Below are positions 13,965-26,311 of a stretch of 64,000 bases of DNA, piece by piece. Each line of letters starts with the position of its first letter. Position 1 is the stretch's first letter. The DNA is from Plasmodium brasilianum. Taxonomy: Eukaryota > Apicomplexa > Aconoidasida > Haemosporida > Plasmodiidae. The stretch is taken from NCBI RefSeq assembly GCF_023973825.1, contig NC_090126.1, positions 2,625,001 through 2,689,000 on the forward strand. Direction: 5' to 3'. The notes under the pieces were generated by a model. That model was not told the origin of the DNA. It did not search any database and saw nothing but the letters and a program-made list of their open reading frames with translations. The position numbers were made by a program, and so were the translations under genes.

Positions 13965-14640
13965 ATGTACTTTTTATTTATTTTAATATTAATATTATTG
14001 CATATTGTTATAATATTTCTTCTGTATAAATAATGTGTACTCGGAATAATTTAGTTTGTATATATATGTATATTTTTTTTATATTTTTTATGTGTTCTTT
14101 TCGAATACAATAGAAGAAAGGAATACAATTATTTTAATCTTAGGGCATTTGATTTAAAACAATGATATTTCTCTAAGGATAATTGTTAACCATGTTAAAA
14201 GATACTATATTCCCTGCCATAAAAATTTTTATGTTGACATACTAAATTACATTATGGAGAAACATGAATATGTATATCATGTAATTTATACTAATATTCT
14301 TTTTGTTTATAATATGTTTATCTAAGCTGATTCCAGGATGAATAAAATAATATGAACATTAAAATTACGAAGAATGTACAGTATATATACCTAACATTTA
14401 TATATTATTTAGGAATATATAATATATATAGAAATATAATGTAGATATATTTTAAGATGGAATTTATATGAGCTTTATAGAAGAAAAACATTAGTATTAT
14501 TCTAAAAAGAGAAAAATAAGTTCAAAGAACAGAATAGAAAGGATACCATATTAAAATGTTATAAATATTTTTTGATGATTGTTTACTTATAACATAAGCA
14601 TCAAGGTTTATGGGTTCACGTGAATATACTTTTATAAAAA
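13965..14640 (+). pseudogene. possible relic of an exported-protein gene, family unknown
   Basis: Several protein-like pieces lie in order on the plus strand. An ATG at 13965 starts 22 hydrophobic codons that look like a signal exon. At 14094-14162 a charged piece follows (FEYNRRKEYNYFNLRAFDLK). In another frame, 14158-14325 is open for 55 codons with mixed composition (HVKRYYIPCHKNFYVDI, then MEKHEYVYHVIY). Near 14485-14560 there is a Lys/Arg/Ser-rich piece with stops. The local base composition is less A+T-rich than the spacer around it. This pattern fits a decayed two-exon exported gene. No family is recognised and chance is not excluded. Confidence 0.3.
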
Positions 14641-17318
14641 TGTTAGGTCATAATTGATATATGCATTATAACTTTGTATACACATTTTATAGGTTATAAT
14701 TTTTATAGTATTTAAAATAATTTTCGTGTGGATCGAAATAATTATCTTCGTAATAATAACCCATCAATTTTATATATATCTATTATGTAATTTATTAGGA
14801 CAAGTGAAGAAATTTACATACTCATAACTTTTATTTCCATTTGAAGTAGTACATTAATATGCGGTTTTTTAATATTTAAAATATAAGTGAAAATATATCT
14901 TTTCTATTATTTTTTTAAATTCCTGAAAATTCATACAAATAAAATTATAAAAAGAGTTATATACAAAGAATTCATTACTAATATAAAAAAGCAAATCCAT
15001 AAGTTTATTAATAATTTTTTATACATACAGTTTTTCCTATTATATTCTAAATTATTTCTCTAATTCATAATATGTGCATTATTTGTAATAAAAACTATAA
15101 TTTTTACGTACTGCACACTGATTTACGTTGTATAATTTCTTCAAATTTCTAGTAATTTTGTTTAATAAGTTTCAAGGTATGTTTTTGTAAGAGGATATAA
15201 TTAAATATAATGATTAAGAATTGTTAATTGTACCTTGCTCATTTAAGTGAATATACAATTTTTCATATATTTTGTATGAACACAAATAGTTTTAAAGTAT
15301 CATCTTGTAAATTTAAAAGAAAATAATAGATTGTGCAAATTAAATACTTGTCTTGAGAAATTTGGTTATCTAACGTTTAACGCAAAATAACCAACTTGAG
15401 GTAGAGTTCAATAAATAATGTTTTCTTAAAAATAAATGCAAATATATTTGATTATTAATATTAAAAACGTTCTATATTGCCTAAATTTATAATAAAAAAA
15501 AATAAATTAAGTACAAATGCATTTGAATATAAAAAAAATTTAGATAATCTACTGATATATAATAGAATTTCTATTAATATAAATTTAACAAATATATATT
15601 AATAAGAACATCTCGTAAATAATATTTTATGCTTATATTTTAATATTACAGTTTAAGTAGACATTTATATCTTTATAAAAATATTATAAAAATTAAAAAT
15701 ATGATATTACATTTATGTAGTATAATTACCTTGAAAATAATTATTTTATAAAATTTTAGTAGGTGAACTTTCTAGGTTTTCTATAAATATAATAAAATAT
15801 AATGAATTTTTTTTTAATTTAATTAAAATTAATTTTCATTATTAAATATAATATTTGTATAGTTATTCTTTTTGGTTTCCCAAATTACTGTTTACTAATA
15901 AATGATTTTATTTACAATATTAGTAAATATTTTTGAATATAAAAAAAAGAATATTTACATTTCTAAATATTATATCCATTTTAATTATTATACATTTTTG
16001 TTTTTTTAGAATTTGGATTAAGTAAGGTTCCATTTTCATCGTTATTTAATATCTATATTATATATTAATATTTTGTAACTACAAAACAAAATATTATAAA
16101 CCAGTAAAAACAATATATAATAAATAACTTATAATTCAATACATAAAAAATGTATATCAGCATAAAGTATTAATAATGATAACTTAATTGAATGATTTAT
16201 TCATATTTTTAAAGTTAAATTCAATAATATATTTCTACCGTTCTTACTGTAGGAAACTGTCATAATCCTTTTGGTTTATGAATTTTATAATTTTAAACTC
16301 ATATGAAAATTTATGTTAATTAATATAATTAAATATTATTGTGCAAAATAATTTGTTTGCATTATTATTTAGATTTAAGTAATATTTAAAAAAAATACTA
16401 AATCGCCATTTTATTTCAAAAATAACCTAAATGATCAAACAATTCGTATGTTGATAATATGTCAAAACGATGCTAAATATTTAATTGAGAATGTATTAAT
16501 AAAATTTAAGTTAAATGAATATTTTTTTACCTTTATTTTATATTTCATATAGAATACAAAATTTATAAAAAAAAAAATATCCTTGCATATATCAATTAAA
16601 TAATTAAAATATTACTTTTTATTTATAGTTATAAGAGAAATAATATCATTTGATAAAAAATTTACTAATAAAAACATGTTAAATGTAAAAATTATATCTT
16701 GTATTTTTTTGTATACATATTTTTATCTAATAAAAAATATAAATTAATTTTTACGTTTAACATTATAGATACAGTGTAATGATATTTTTACAATGTTAAA
16801 AAATTTTTAATATAATATAGGAATAATAAAGTAAATTTTTCTAAAATATTTTGATTTTGAAAAATAGAAAAAATTTTATTTTTATTTTTTTATATATTTA
16901 AATGACTCGCATTTTATGATGATTTATATGAGGGAAATTTTTGTTTATATTTTATTTAATTTTTTTTTTTTGAATAGGTTGTAAAAAAATATCATTTAAT
17001 TACCTTTTTCTTGTATATTTAATTTATAAATTTTCTAATATTTATGAACGTAATATAATTATATAATTTTCATTAAAAATTTTTTTTATTTAAATTATAT
17101 TGTAATAAAAATATAATAATACATTTTTAAAGTGGATATATTTATTGGATTCTTTAAAATTCCGTATACACATACTTAAATGCGTATTTAAGAAAAAGTA
17201 AAACATAATAAGAAAAATAGTAAAATAATAATTATAACATCCTTTATTACTGGAGGTATTTTATATTATTGTTAATTTTATCATTACTTAATATATTATA
17301 ATATTAAAGATCTGTATC
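14641..17318. other. intergenic, no gene seen
   Basis: Extremely A+T-rich spacer upstream of gene C. The upstream element of genes B, E and F is not visible at the matching distance (around 16900). Confidence 0.5.
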
Positions 17319-18138
17319 ATGGAACAAAAAATTAAGTCAAACTTGTTTATTAATATTGTTATGTTTATCCTTTTAACTTGGATATGCCATTTTTACAGTC
17401 ATGTGGTATAATATTATTTTAGGATATTTTTATTATTTACATTTTTCTGTTTTATTTTTAGTAAAATGTTTTTTTAACTATAATATTTAGTATTATTTTT
17501 AATAATTAATATTTACCATGTTTTTCTAGAGCATATTTAATAATCCTTTGGAACAGAAGAATAAAATTTGTAAAACATCTGATATAAGAAATAATCGAAT
17601 ACTGGCAAGGTATAAACAGGAAATTGGTTCAAACAGAGTGGGATTAAAACGAAAAATACCAAATAATAAAGAGTACGAAAAAAACAAACAATCTCATGCA
17701 TGCCTGTCAATTAATGTAGGTGGCGATGATCGCGCTAATGAAAATAAATCTTCTGCAAACTATAGAAGAAATACATATAATAAAAAAAGATTGGTAGATA
17801 AATTATATTATATAAATAAAGTTAGGAATTCTGTAAATCTTGACATTGAGAATTTAAGAAGGAGTGTACATTATATATATATTTTATTTATTGCTTTTTG
17901 TGCCACTCTTGCAATTCTTGCAATGATTTTAAGTTATTATTTAAGAAATGAAGAATCTCTGATACAATTATTTTCAGGGGTAATTGCTGTTAGTGTAGCA
18001 GAAGTAACGGTTTTTTCAGCATTCAACTTTTTGACTTTTTTTACATTTATTTATATGTTCTGGAAAGTTGGAAAGAAATATAAGATAAGGAATTTAAAAA
18101 GTAAATTAAACAGAACGAAATATCCTATATTCATCTAA
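17319..18138 (+). CDS. divergent fam-l/fam-m-like exported protein, gene C
   Basis: Two exons, 17319-17405 and 17530-18138, phase 0, 124-nt intron, TAG acceptor; 231 residues. Exon 1 is a standard signal segment (NIVMFILLTWICHF). Exon 2 has NRILARYKQ with Arg at 52 (RxLx, fifth residue Arg), then a hydrophilic region ending NKKRLVDKLYYINKVR. Unlike its neighbours it lacks the FEKK..F helix before the membrane. It also lacks the basic KKYEKIK tail and ends KLNRTKYPIFI. Membrane segments lie at about 143-167 and 176-205, with a very short loop between them. It shares the 5' module of the array but has a different membrane module, either through strong divergence or through recombination. Function is unknown; export to the host cell is inferred from the architecture. 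Confidence 0.8.
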
Positions 18139-18590
18139 ATATTCTCTTAAAAATATTTCAACTTATAATTTCCTTATTTATATAAACATATGACAAGCAT
18201 ACCTATAATTGCCTGTTTTTTTTTAAATACATATCCATATTCCTACAATTTTTTATTCGGAACACTAAAAATATACATTTTTAATTTTTTTGTAAACGAA
18301 TATTTTAATATTTTCAATTTTTACTTTAAAGTATTGTGTAAACCTGATACATTATTATGCCTTCATATGCATATTTGTATATTTAAATGGATTCTTATTA
18401 ATAATTTATAAATGTGCGTAAATTTTAATATGAAAAAGAACAATTCAAAAAATTTTACTGAAACTGTGTTAATATATATTACTAACTGTACAAATCAGCC
18501 TTATTTTTATTTATACATTCTCTATTAAATGATTATTTGTTGATGAAATTAAAAAAATGTTTTATTAGTTTTAAATAAAATATATATATA
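18139..18590. other. 3' flank of gene C up to the assembly gap
   Basis: No gene was seen. The 73-codon open frame at 18190-18411 is T-rich and judged chance. The spacing between genes C and D is only ~0.5 kb, against 4 kb or more for every other adjacent pair in the array. This points to sequence missing at the gap. Confidence 0.5.
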
Positions 18591-18600
18591 NNNNNNNNNN
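18591..18600. other. assembly gap (10 N)
   Basis: Ten unresolved bases follow a TA repeat. Ten N is probably a placeholder for a gap of unknown size. The first exon of gene D and the sequence expected upstream of it are missing here. Confidence 0.95.
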
Positions 18601-18666
18601 CTACTTTTTATAATGGAATTATTTATTCTATTAAATAAAAAATATTTACATTTTTCTTTTTTCTAG

Positions 18667-19332
18667 AATGGGTTTATCAAGTCTTCGGATGAGAGTTACA
18701 CTCTTGGTAGAGTTTTAAAAAAAAGAACCTATAGATTACTAGCTGAATATAAAGAGGGTAAGGGCTCAAATATTGTAGTATTAAAAGATATGCCAAATTA
18801 TAAAGAGTGTAAAAATAAAGATAAATCTAATAATAAAAAAGGGGGAATACTGAAAAATGGGAAACCCAATAAATCATTAAGTAAGAAGAGATTCTATATA
18901 AAACTTACGGATTATAATGATGGAATGTATGATAAAAAATATTTAAATTTTGAAAAAAAATGGATTAGAAAAAATGATTATGAGATCTTCCAAGAACAGA
19001 ATAAAAGAATTAGTGATAAAAATTTAAAAAAAATAAAATTTAGAAGTTACGGATTTGCAGTTGCTGTTTTTTTTCTTTTTTTCTTGTTTGGAATAGGATT
19101 CCCTATATTACAAGGTTTGGAGCTGCTGAAGCCTCTACAGACGCAGCTTTTAGGGCTACTAACAATTTTTTCTTTCAATCCTACTGCAGTACAAGACTAT
19201 ATTTGTTCAATATTTTATGGAGTACTTATTATTATTTTAGCTATCGTAATTATAACAACTATACCTAAGATCTTAATAAATAATGAAGAATATAAAAAAT
19301 TTAAGTTAATGAATGTACAAAAAGAACAATGA
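18667..19332 (+). CDS. fam-l/fam-m-type exported protein, gene D (5' exon in gap)
   Basis: Only exon 2 is present: a TTTTCTAG acceptor at 18659-18666, then 221 codons. It starts NGFIKSSDES and carries YRLLAEYKE at exon residues 22-30, the only full consensus PEXEL (RxLxE) in the window. Next are a Lys-rich hydrophilic region, an NDGMYDKKYLNFEKKWIRK helix, membrane segment 1 at about 129-152 of the exon, a loop, membrane segment 2 at about 178-200, and an NNEEYKKFKLMN end. The FEKKWI(R/K)K.DY pattern groups it with gene F; from memory this is the fam-m pattern. Only 66 bases separate the gap from this exon, too few for the usual ~110-145-nt intron plus 87-nt exon 1. The gene is therefore probably whole in the organism but incomplete in the assembly. 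Confidence 0.85.
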   Translation, partial: NGFIKSSDESYTLGRVLKKRTYRLLAEYKEGKGSNIVVLKDMPNYKECKNKDKSNNKKGGILKNGKPNKSLSKKRFYIKLTDYNDGMYDKKYLNFEKKWIRKNDYEIFQEQNKRISDKNLKKIKFRSYGFAVAVFFLFFLFGIGFPILQGLELLKPLQTQLLGLLTIFSFNPTAVQDYICSIFYGVLIIILAIVIITTIPKILINNEEYKKFKLMNVQKEQ

Positions 19333-22035
19333 GTAGAATGAATTTTTCTTTAAGGAAATTATTTATATGAAGTAATAATTATAATTTGTTTAGATATATA
19401 TTTATTGTAAACATAGTTATAATTGAAATAATTTCATAGAAGCACAGGTGTACATCGTATAAGGTTATTACGAAAAATAAGAAATTATGTTCTTAATATA
19501 TTTGTGAATACGAAAGTTTTAAATATATTCATTTTGTATTATAAATTGTTGTTTCAGAATAATTAATTATTATTGCTTAATATATATATTTGTTCATTAA
19601 AATAGATTCTTATGTGGAATATATGTATTGGGGTTAAAATTAATATATAATAAAAACTTAATGTATGTTAATTGATGTACTGTTAGAGTTTATATTTTAA
19701 ATGAAAAATGCTCGTTTCCAATATTTTGTATTTTTGTAATGTAAGATGATTATTTGTGTATGTAATATGAGAAATATATGATTAGCTTTTTATAAAAAAT
19801 AAGTGTACATTTTTGTATTTATTGGAAAAAATTGAAAGTATTATGTTGCATTGTATATATTTAACTTAAGAAAAAAAACATAGAATTTATTGTATAAAAT
19901 AATTTTTATTAGAAATATATTATGAAATATATTTATTACTTAATACTTTTTAATAGATGTTTTTCTTTTTTTTTTATGATATAAATTGGATGTTATGAAT
20001 ATACAATAAAATAATATATTTTTGAAATGAGGATTATTTATTATTTTTTACTAACATGGGGATTCTAATTCTTTAAAATTATATGGAAGGTTAAAATCAT
20101 TTATTTTTTTATTATTATCATTCGTTGAAGATATAGTGAAATTTTTTAAAATTGACTAAAATATATTACCATAAGAAAATATATATATTTATATGTGTAC
20201 AATATACGTTTTTATAATTTTTTTAATTTTTATAAATGATATATTAGTGAATTTTAATCAAATACTAATATATGATAAATTATTTTTTTTGCGCTGTATT
20301 ATTAATATTTTATTTTATTTGTAACATTATTTATATATAAAGTAATATCATAAAATTATGCGCAGATGTATTAGTAATTAATGAATATATTTAATTTTCA
20401 TGGATGTATATAATGTAGAAAATATTATGAAATTATTATTGTTATATCATTTTATTAATATCAACAAAAGTTTTAGATAATTTATTGATATTTCTAATAT
20501 TTGACAATAATGTACAATACTTATATTATTTTGAGTGACAAAAAATGAAATTAGGCTTAATAATAAGAAAAAACGGAATTTTATAATTCTCTTATTATAT
20601 ATCGATAGGGTGAATGTAAATTTACTAATATATTATATATGCTTAAAAAAAAAAATAATTTAAAAGAACATAGAAATAAAAAAATAGTAAGAAATAAGTA
20701 AACCCATTATTTAGATTTATATATATATGTCTTATTCATGTTGCTTGGTATATATGAGATAATAACTTATTTGCATATAAGACAAAAAAAAATTTCAAAA
20801 TTTTTTTTGTGTTATGAACAAATTACATAAGAATACGAATATACTGTGTAAATAGAAATTTATAATCATAGCATATTTGTTCTTTTAATTTCCAACATTG
20901 TTATCAAATATATTTATCTAAGAATTTTAAAGAATTATTTTTGTTAAATATAATAATATTATAATCATTTAATATTATATAATATTGAAATCTAGAGGAT
21001 TTACAAAATTTTTTTATTAAAATATATTAAAATTAAATTATAAGAATCATTCTTTTCCATTTAATATATTTTCAAAATAAAATGTTATTATTTACCATAA
21101 TTTTTTCTAACTAGAAAGGCTATAATTAAAATATTACAATACTCATATATATTGAATATTTTTGTACTTATAAAACTATTTTATATATATATTTTAGTAC
21201 TCATTAAATGTATAAATTTTGTAACAATTGTATTTTTTGGAATTTTAAATAAATAAAATAAATCATATTAAATAATAATAAAATTAAGATTCAACAATAT
21301 TTTTATATGATATTAGTAGTATAAACATATCACTTTCATATATTATAATATATTAAAAAAAAATTAAGTATTACTCTTTTAAAAATGGTTTTTATATCAA
21401 TAATAATTTATTTTATTTTTACAACTTCATATATAAATTTATGTAATTTTTTATTGTAATATTCATTCAATTATAACAATAATTGAATATCGAAAAAAAT
21501 ATACTTTTTTTTTTTCTAATAAAGGAAAATAGTATATATATATGAATCTTTCATTTATTACTTATTTATGGTATAATGAAAAATAAAATATTGATAAAAT
21601 GGAAAAACATATGATAATAAATTTGATATATAGCTATAATAATTAATTATATTAAAATTATTTTATATGTTAACTATTAATGTCTTCCATGAATTTATAT
21701 AAATTTTACCCTTTAATAGAATTAGTTTATTAATATTATGAACTTTATAAGTTTTTAATTCCTGTAATAATTTAAATGAAATAATTATTTTTTAAAATTA
21801 TAAAATTATAAACAAAATATATTTAATAAAGGAAATATTTTAACATCTCTATGAAAAAAAAAATATTTGAACACTATCCTTATTTTAAGCCCACAAAAAG
21901 GGTGAATAATATAAATATATATATATATATATGATAATAAAAAAGTTCTACCTAATGCTTAAGTAAATTTATCAAATTATGAATATTAAAAATATATTCT
22001 TTTATTTGTAAAGTATATGTAATTAATATTTAGAT
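19333..22035. other. intergenic; conserved 3' flank of gene D
   Basis: No gene was seen. The first ~700 bases resemble the 3' flanks of genes B and G. The rest is A+T-rich spacer with short TA runs. Confidence 0.5.
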
Positions 22036-22604
22036 AATAAAAACTGTGAAGATGGAATATTCAATTCAAGAACAAGTATATTATTACTAGAAAATTCGAT
22101 CGAAACCAAAATTGTGGCTTTAAAAAATGTTACATAAAAAGAGATACATTCATTAAAGAAATTAATACGTTAATTGAGAATCAGAGTATGATAGGAAAAG
22201 TTAATAGTCAAATAAATATAATTCAAGTGCTGAATCAAAAAGATTTAGTCAAGAAGTATCCTTTTGTCATATATAAATCTTTTTCAACAGTAGAATAATT
22301 TTTAAAAAACCACTCTATAAGGAATTTATTCCTTTATATATAATACAAAAAATGTTCCTGTTCTACTTAGAAAAAAATTTTAATATATGTAGTTTGTGAA
22401 AGAATCTTTTTAACATTTTTTGCACCAGTAAAACTTTCAATAATAAGAATTTTATTACTTTTATTCTTAGAAATCTATGATAAATTTACATGTTTTTCGT
22501 TATTCCTAGTTATATTAGGTATTTCTATGGTTATTCATGTATTGGTTAAACTCTTCTTATACGAATTTGTAGTTAAAGGAAATTTAGTTAAAGCATATGT
22601 GTAA
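22036..22604 (+). pseudogene. decayed gene with membrane C-terminus, family unknown
   Basis: Not visible as one open frame, but protein-like throughout. Bases 22036-22134 encode 33 mixed residues (with CEDGIFNSRTSILLLENSIE), ended by TAA at 22135. A frame change follows. From 22140 to 22604 a single frame runs to a final TAA, broken by three stops, the first at 22296-22298. It begins RDTFIKEINTLIENQSM, continues LNQKDLVKKYPFVIYKSF, and ends with two hydrophobic segments (a FFAPVKLSIIRILLLLFLEI-type segment, then SLFLVILGISMVIHVLVKLF) before a short basic end. Its composition is markedly richer in G+C and in charged residues than the flanks. The layout (hydrophilic helix region, then two membrane segments) resembles a Plasmodium exported protein, but I do not recognise the family. 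Confidence 0.55.
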
Positions 22605-25286
22605 AAGTATTGCTGCAAGGGAAAATGTTTATCTTGCAAATAAAAAAAGTATATAATATTTTGTATAATATAATGTTTTCAAATATTTTCTTATTAGATC
22701 CATGTAGATTTTATCTAGGTAAAGATATAATATACGCATATATATTTATAAATAAGGATAAAAATATATGTACTAAATATTTATAAAAGTACAGGTTTTT
22801 ATATATTTTTTCCTATTGTGATGTAATATTTTGAATTTATTTATTAACCTGTCTTAACATTATATATATATATATGTAATATTGTGTTTAATAAAACTAA
22901 GAAATTGATATTTCTGAGTATTCATATAAATATGAGTTCTTTATAGGAAGAAAATATGTGTATATATGTTTAATCTAAATTTTTATAATAAGAATTATGT
23001 ATTCATTAAATTTAATATCTATAGTAACATTCAATATGTTAATGGAGCTAGCGAGGTAGTTTAAATATATAACAATCATATATTTTCTTTTTTCTATTTT
23101 AAGAATTTAAGTATATTAAAAATTTGTTAAAGAAACATATTGTATATTAGTTTTAATTTAGATGTTTCAATTTACTCTTCATTTAATAAAACTAAAAGTT
23201 TGTGCTCTATTTAATTAACATGTATTTCTTATTTAAATATACATATAATAGATAATTTATGTAAAAGAACTTAAGAAATATATATTTTAAAACTTAATAT
23301 AAGAATGCTTTTATTAAATTTTTATATATTTATCCTATTTATGATATTGTCAAAGTACACTAATATTATTTTGATTTTAAGAACACATTATTAATAGAAC
23401 TTTATTAATTTTAAAATTTATAATGCTTTATAATAAATTGAATTATGATACTTTTGTTGTATTATTTTTGAATTAAATTAATTGTTAGAATTAAATCTCA
23501 TAAAAATTATCTAAATTTCTATAATAAAAAAAATGTGGATAAAAAAGAAATATATTTTTTTTGGGAAATACATTAAGAGATTATATTTTTGTATCTCTGT
23601 TAATCTGGCGTTATATTATAAGAATAAAAAAATGATTGTTTTGGTTAAGTCTTAAAGTATTAATGCATAATAAATGTTATTAATATATTTTTAATGAAAT
23701 ATATTTAACAATTAAATAATATATATTTAACTTTTAAAGTTAAATAAATATTTTTTTATAGCAGGAGTATATATGAATAAAAATTATGCATTTGTGTTAA
23801 TTTTCATTTGTTGTCTATAGATGAGTTTTCCAGAGTAGTAATATGACATTAAATATGTGCTTAATTGTAAATAGTTTTCATTAATTAATTCAAAAATTTT
23901 TGAAATTTTTTTTCATCTTTATTTTAATTATATAATATTAAATTAAAGTTAATCAGCATATATGTATAAGTCAACTCATATAAATGTTATATTGCTTTTA
24001 TAAAAAATATAATTTTTTTTGTCTTTTAATTTAAACATTAATCTATAATGCGTATGAAATTATTAATTATAAATTATACAATTTTTTAATAGGTTTTATA
24101 TAAGTGCCTTACAAGTGATTATGTTTTATGTTTTTTAAAAATACTATTTTTTAATTTACATTTGAACGGTCCAATTAAGATTAATACTTGTATTTTAATC
24201 ACAAAGCAAGTACTTTATAAAATATATTTATTAAATCATGAAGAATACAAAGCATTTGTTTTTTATTGCATAAGTGTAGTTGCAAATAGACGAATAGATA
24301 TTAATATTTGGAAGAATGCACATAAAAATTTAATCAAATTCTAATAAAAATTATAAAACAATTTTCATTTTTTTTTTTTTTTTTGTTTTTGCTATATTAA
24401 TATTTCTTCTAAATATATATATTTAAGAAAAACAAAATATATTATATAAATGAATTTAAAAAATAACATAAAGAATTATGATATAAAATGAAGTTAATAA
24501 TTAGAATTTTAAAAAATAGCAGTACTCGGATAAAAAATAATCCTGTGTTTACCTTTAAAATGTAAAATGTTCATATGTTATGTAGGACGTTGTTAATTTT
24601 TTTAAATATGTTATAGTATATAAACGAATATATGTATTTAAAGAGTAACTAAAGTATGTATCAAACTTTGATGAAAACTTTTTACAAATTATTACTCTTT
24701 TAATTTATTGTTACTATTATAATATTGTTCAAACAACTATTATTTTATATGAAAAATATATAGTTTTTGGAATATATGATATTTATGAAAGTATAATAAT
24801 ATATAGTAAAATAGTAAAATCAGTAATATCAGTAATTATTCTATTAATAAATATAACAATAGATTATATCTATATTCTCTATATACTATACTATAGATAT
24901 ATTCAATATTTACAAATAGCAAAAAAAAAAAAAAACATATATTTTTTTTTTTGAAAAGAATTAATAATAACATTTATTTATTTACTATTCTATGTAACAA
25001 AATTATATATTCTAAATATGTATGAATTAAAATAAATTATAATTATTTTAATTAAATTAGATTTTAGAGAATAAAATTAAAATAAAAATTTTAAAATAAT
25101 TTATAACATTTATTTTTTTCTTTCTGTTTTATAAAATGTATTATTGATATTTCTGTTACATAATTTTTTTATAAGAACAGAATAAAAAAAAATTAAAAAA
25201 ATAGAAGTAGTGTCACAATTAAATGTATATTACATGAATGTAGTTTTTTTTTAATTGAACATACTACAACATATAAATTTTATATA
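22605..25286. other. intergenic with homopolymer; 5' flank of gene E
   Basis: No gene was seen. A 17-base T run lies at 24368-24384. The 60-codon frame at 24162-24344 has mixed composition but no signal exon or family resemblance and is not called. Confidence 0.5.
24871..24912 (+). promoter_or_regulatory. conserved upstream element of gene E
   Basis: Begins TATATTCTCTATA and ends ATATTCAATATTTA, 416 bases before the ATG of gene E. It matches the elements before genes B and F in both sequence and distance. Confidence 0.4.
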
Positions 25287-26311
25287 ATGGAAAAAAAAAT
25301 TATGTTAATCATATTTATTAATATTGCTACGTTTATACCTTTAATATGGATATGCCATTTAAGCAATGAAACTGTATGTTAATATTATTTAATGATATTT
25401 GCAAATATTCCTTTTTCTTGTGCTTTATATTTATTAATACTTTTTTTTAGCATAATATTATTGATTCTTTTTAATTATAAGTATATACTTTATTGTTTTA
25501 GAGGACATTTTATGGATCTTTGGGTGAAAACTATATAAATGACAAAAAATTAAATACAAAGGATTATCGATTATTAGCAAAATGTAAACATAATAAGGAT
25601 TCATGTACTATGGGGTTAAAAGAAGGGATACTAAATAATGATATGACAGAAAGAAAAGATATATCTAATAATGAAAACATATTTGCACAATTAAATAGAC
25701 AATCAAATAGAAGTTTATCAAGGAATATAAAAAGGCACAAAAAAGTTAAAAAAAATAATTCTCGTATATTTGAAACAGAACAATATTCCCGTTTCGAAAA
25801 AAAGATATTCAAAGAACTTGATTATGCTAACTTTCTTAAAAACAACAGGGGGATTAGTAATAAGATTTACCAAAAAATAATACGTAAAAAGTACGGATTT
25901 CGATTAAGTTTACCTATATTTTTTGTTTTGTTGTTATCCATATTACTTTTACTAGATTTATTCGTGGGTTATGGACTTATAAATGGTTTGTTTAAGGTTT
26001 TGAATATTATCTCTGTATCTTTGGAGTACCAAGCTGTAGGAAATGCGAAATCCCTACAAGTAATGCTGAAACCTCTATATGATTGGTTGAAAGAATCTCA
26101 TTTTAGTTCTTTCTTCAAATGTGCTGTTAATGTAACAGGGGGGAGTTCAGGCAGTTCTAATATAGATAAACATTATTATATAACCGGTTTCTTTGGTTTT
26201 CTGATATATTTCATTCCCATCTTTATAATAGGTGTCACATGTTTATTAGGGGTTTTTTACTACCATAAAAAAGTTAAAAAATATGAAAAAATTAAGTTTA
26301 AAAAAAGGTAA
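25287..26311 (+). CDS. fam-l/fam-m-type exported protein, gene E
   Basis: Two exons, 25287-25373 and 25502-26311, phase 0, 128-nt intron, TTTTAG acceptor; 298 residues, the longest of the array. Exon 1 is the signal segment (FINIATFIPLIWICHL). YRLLAKCKH has its Arg at 52, a relaxed PEXEL. Next come a Lys/Asn-rich region, FEKKIFKELDYANFLKN, membrane segment 1 at about 160-183, a long loop with one Cys and a Gly/Ser-rich insert (GGSSGSS), membrane segment 2 at about 255-282, and a YYHKKVKKYEKIK end. It is the closest intact relative of gene B, with the difference concentrated in the loop between membrane segments. That would fit diversification of an exposed part, though this is inference. Function is unknown. 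Confidence 0.88.

Noticed and set aside
5308..17405. Starts of genes A, B and C are spaced 6001 and 6010 bases apart, suggesting a tandem 6-kb unit
   Set aside because: A, B and C belong to different clades and the spacers do not look alike, so the even spacing is taken as coincidence.
18190..18411. 73-codon plus-strand frame after gene C
   Set aside because: T-rich, low-complexity, no splice context or family likeness.
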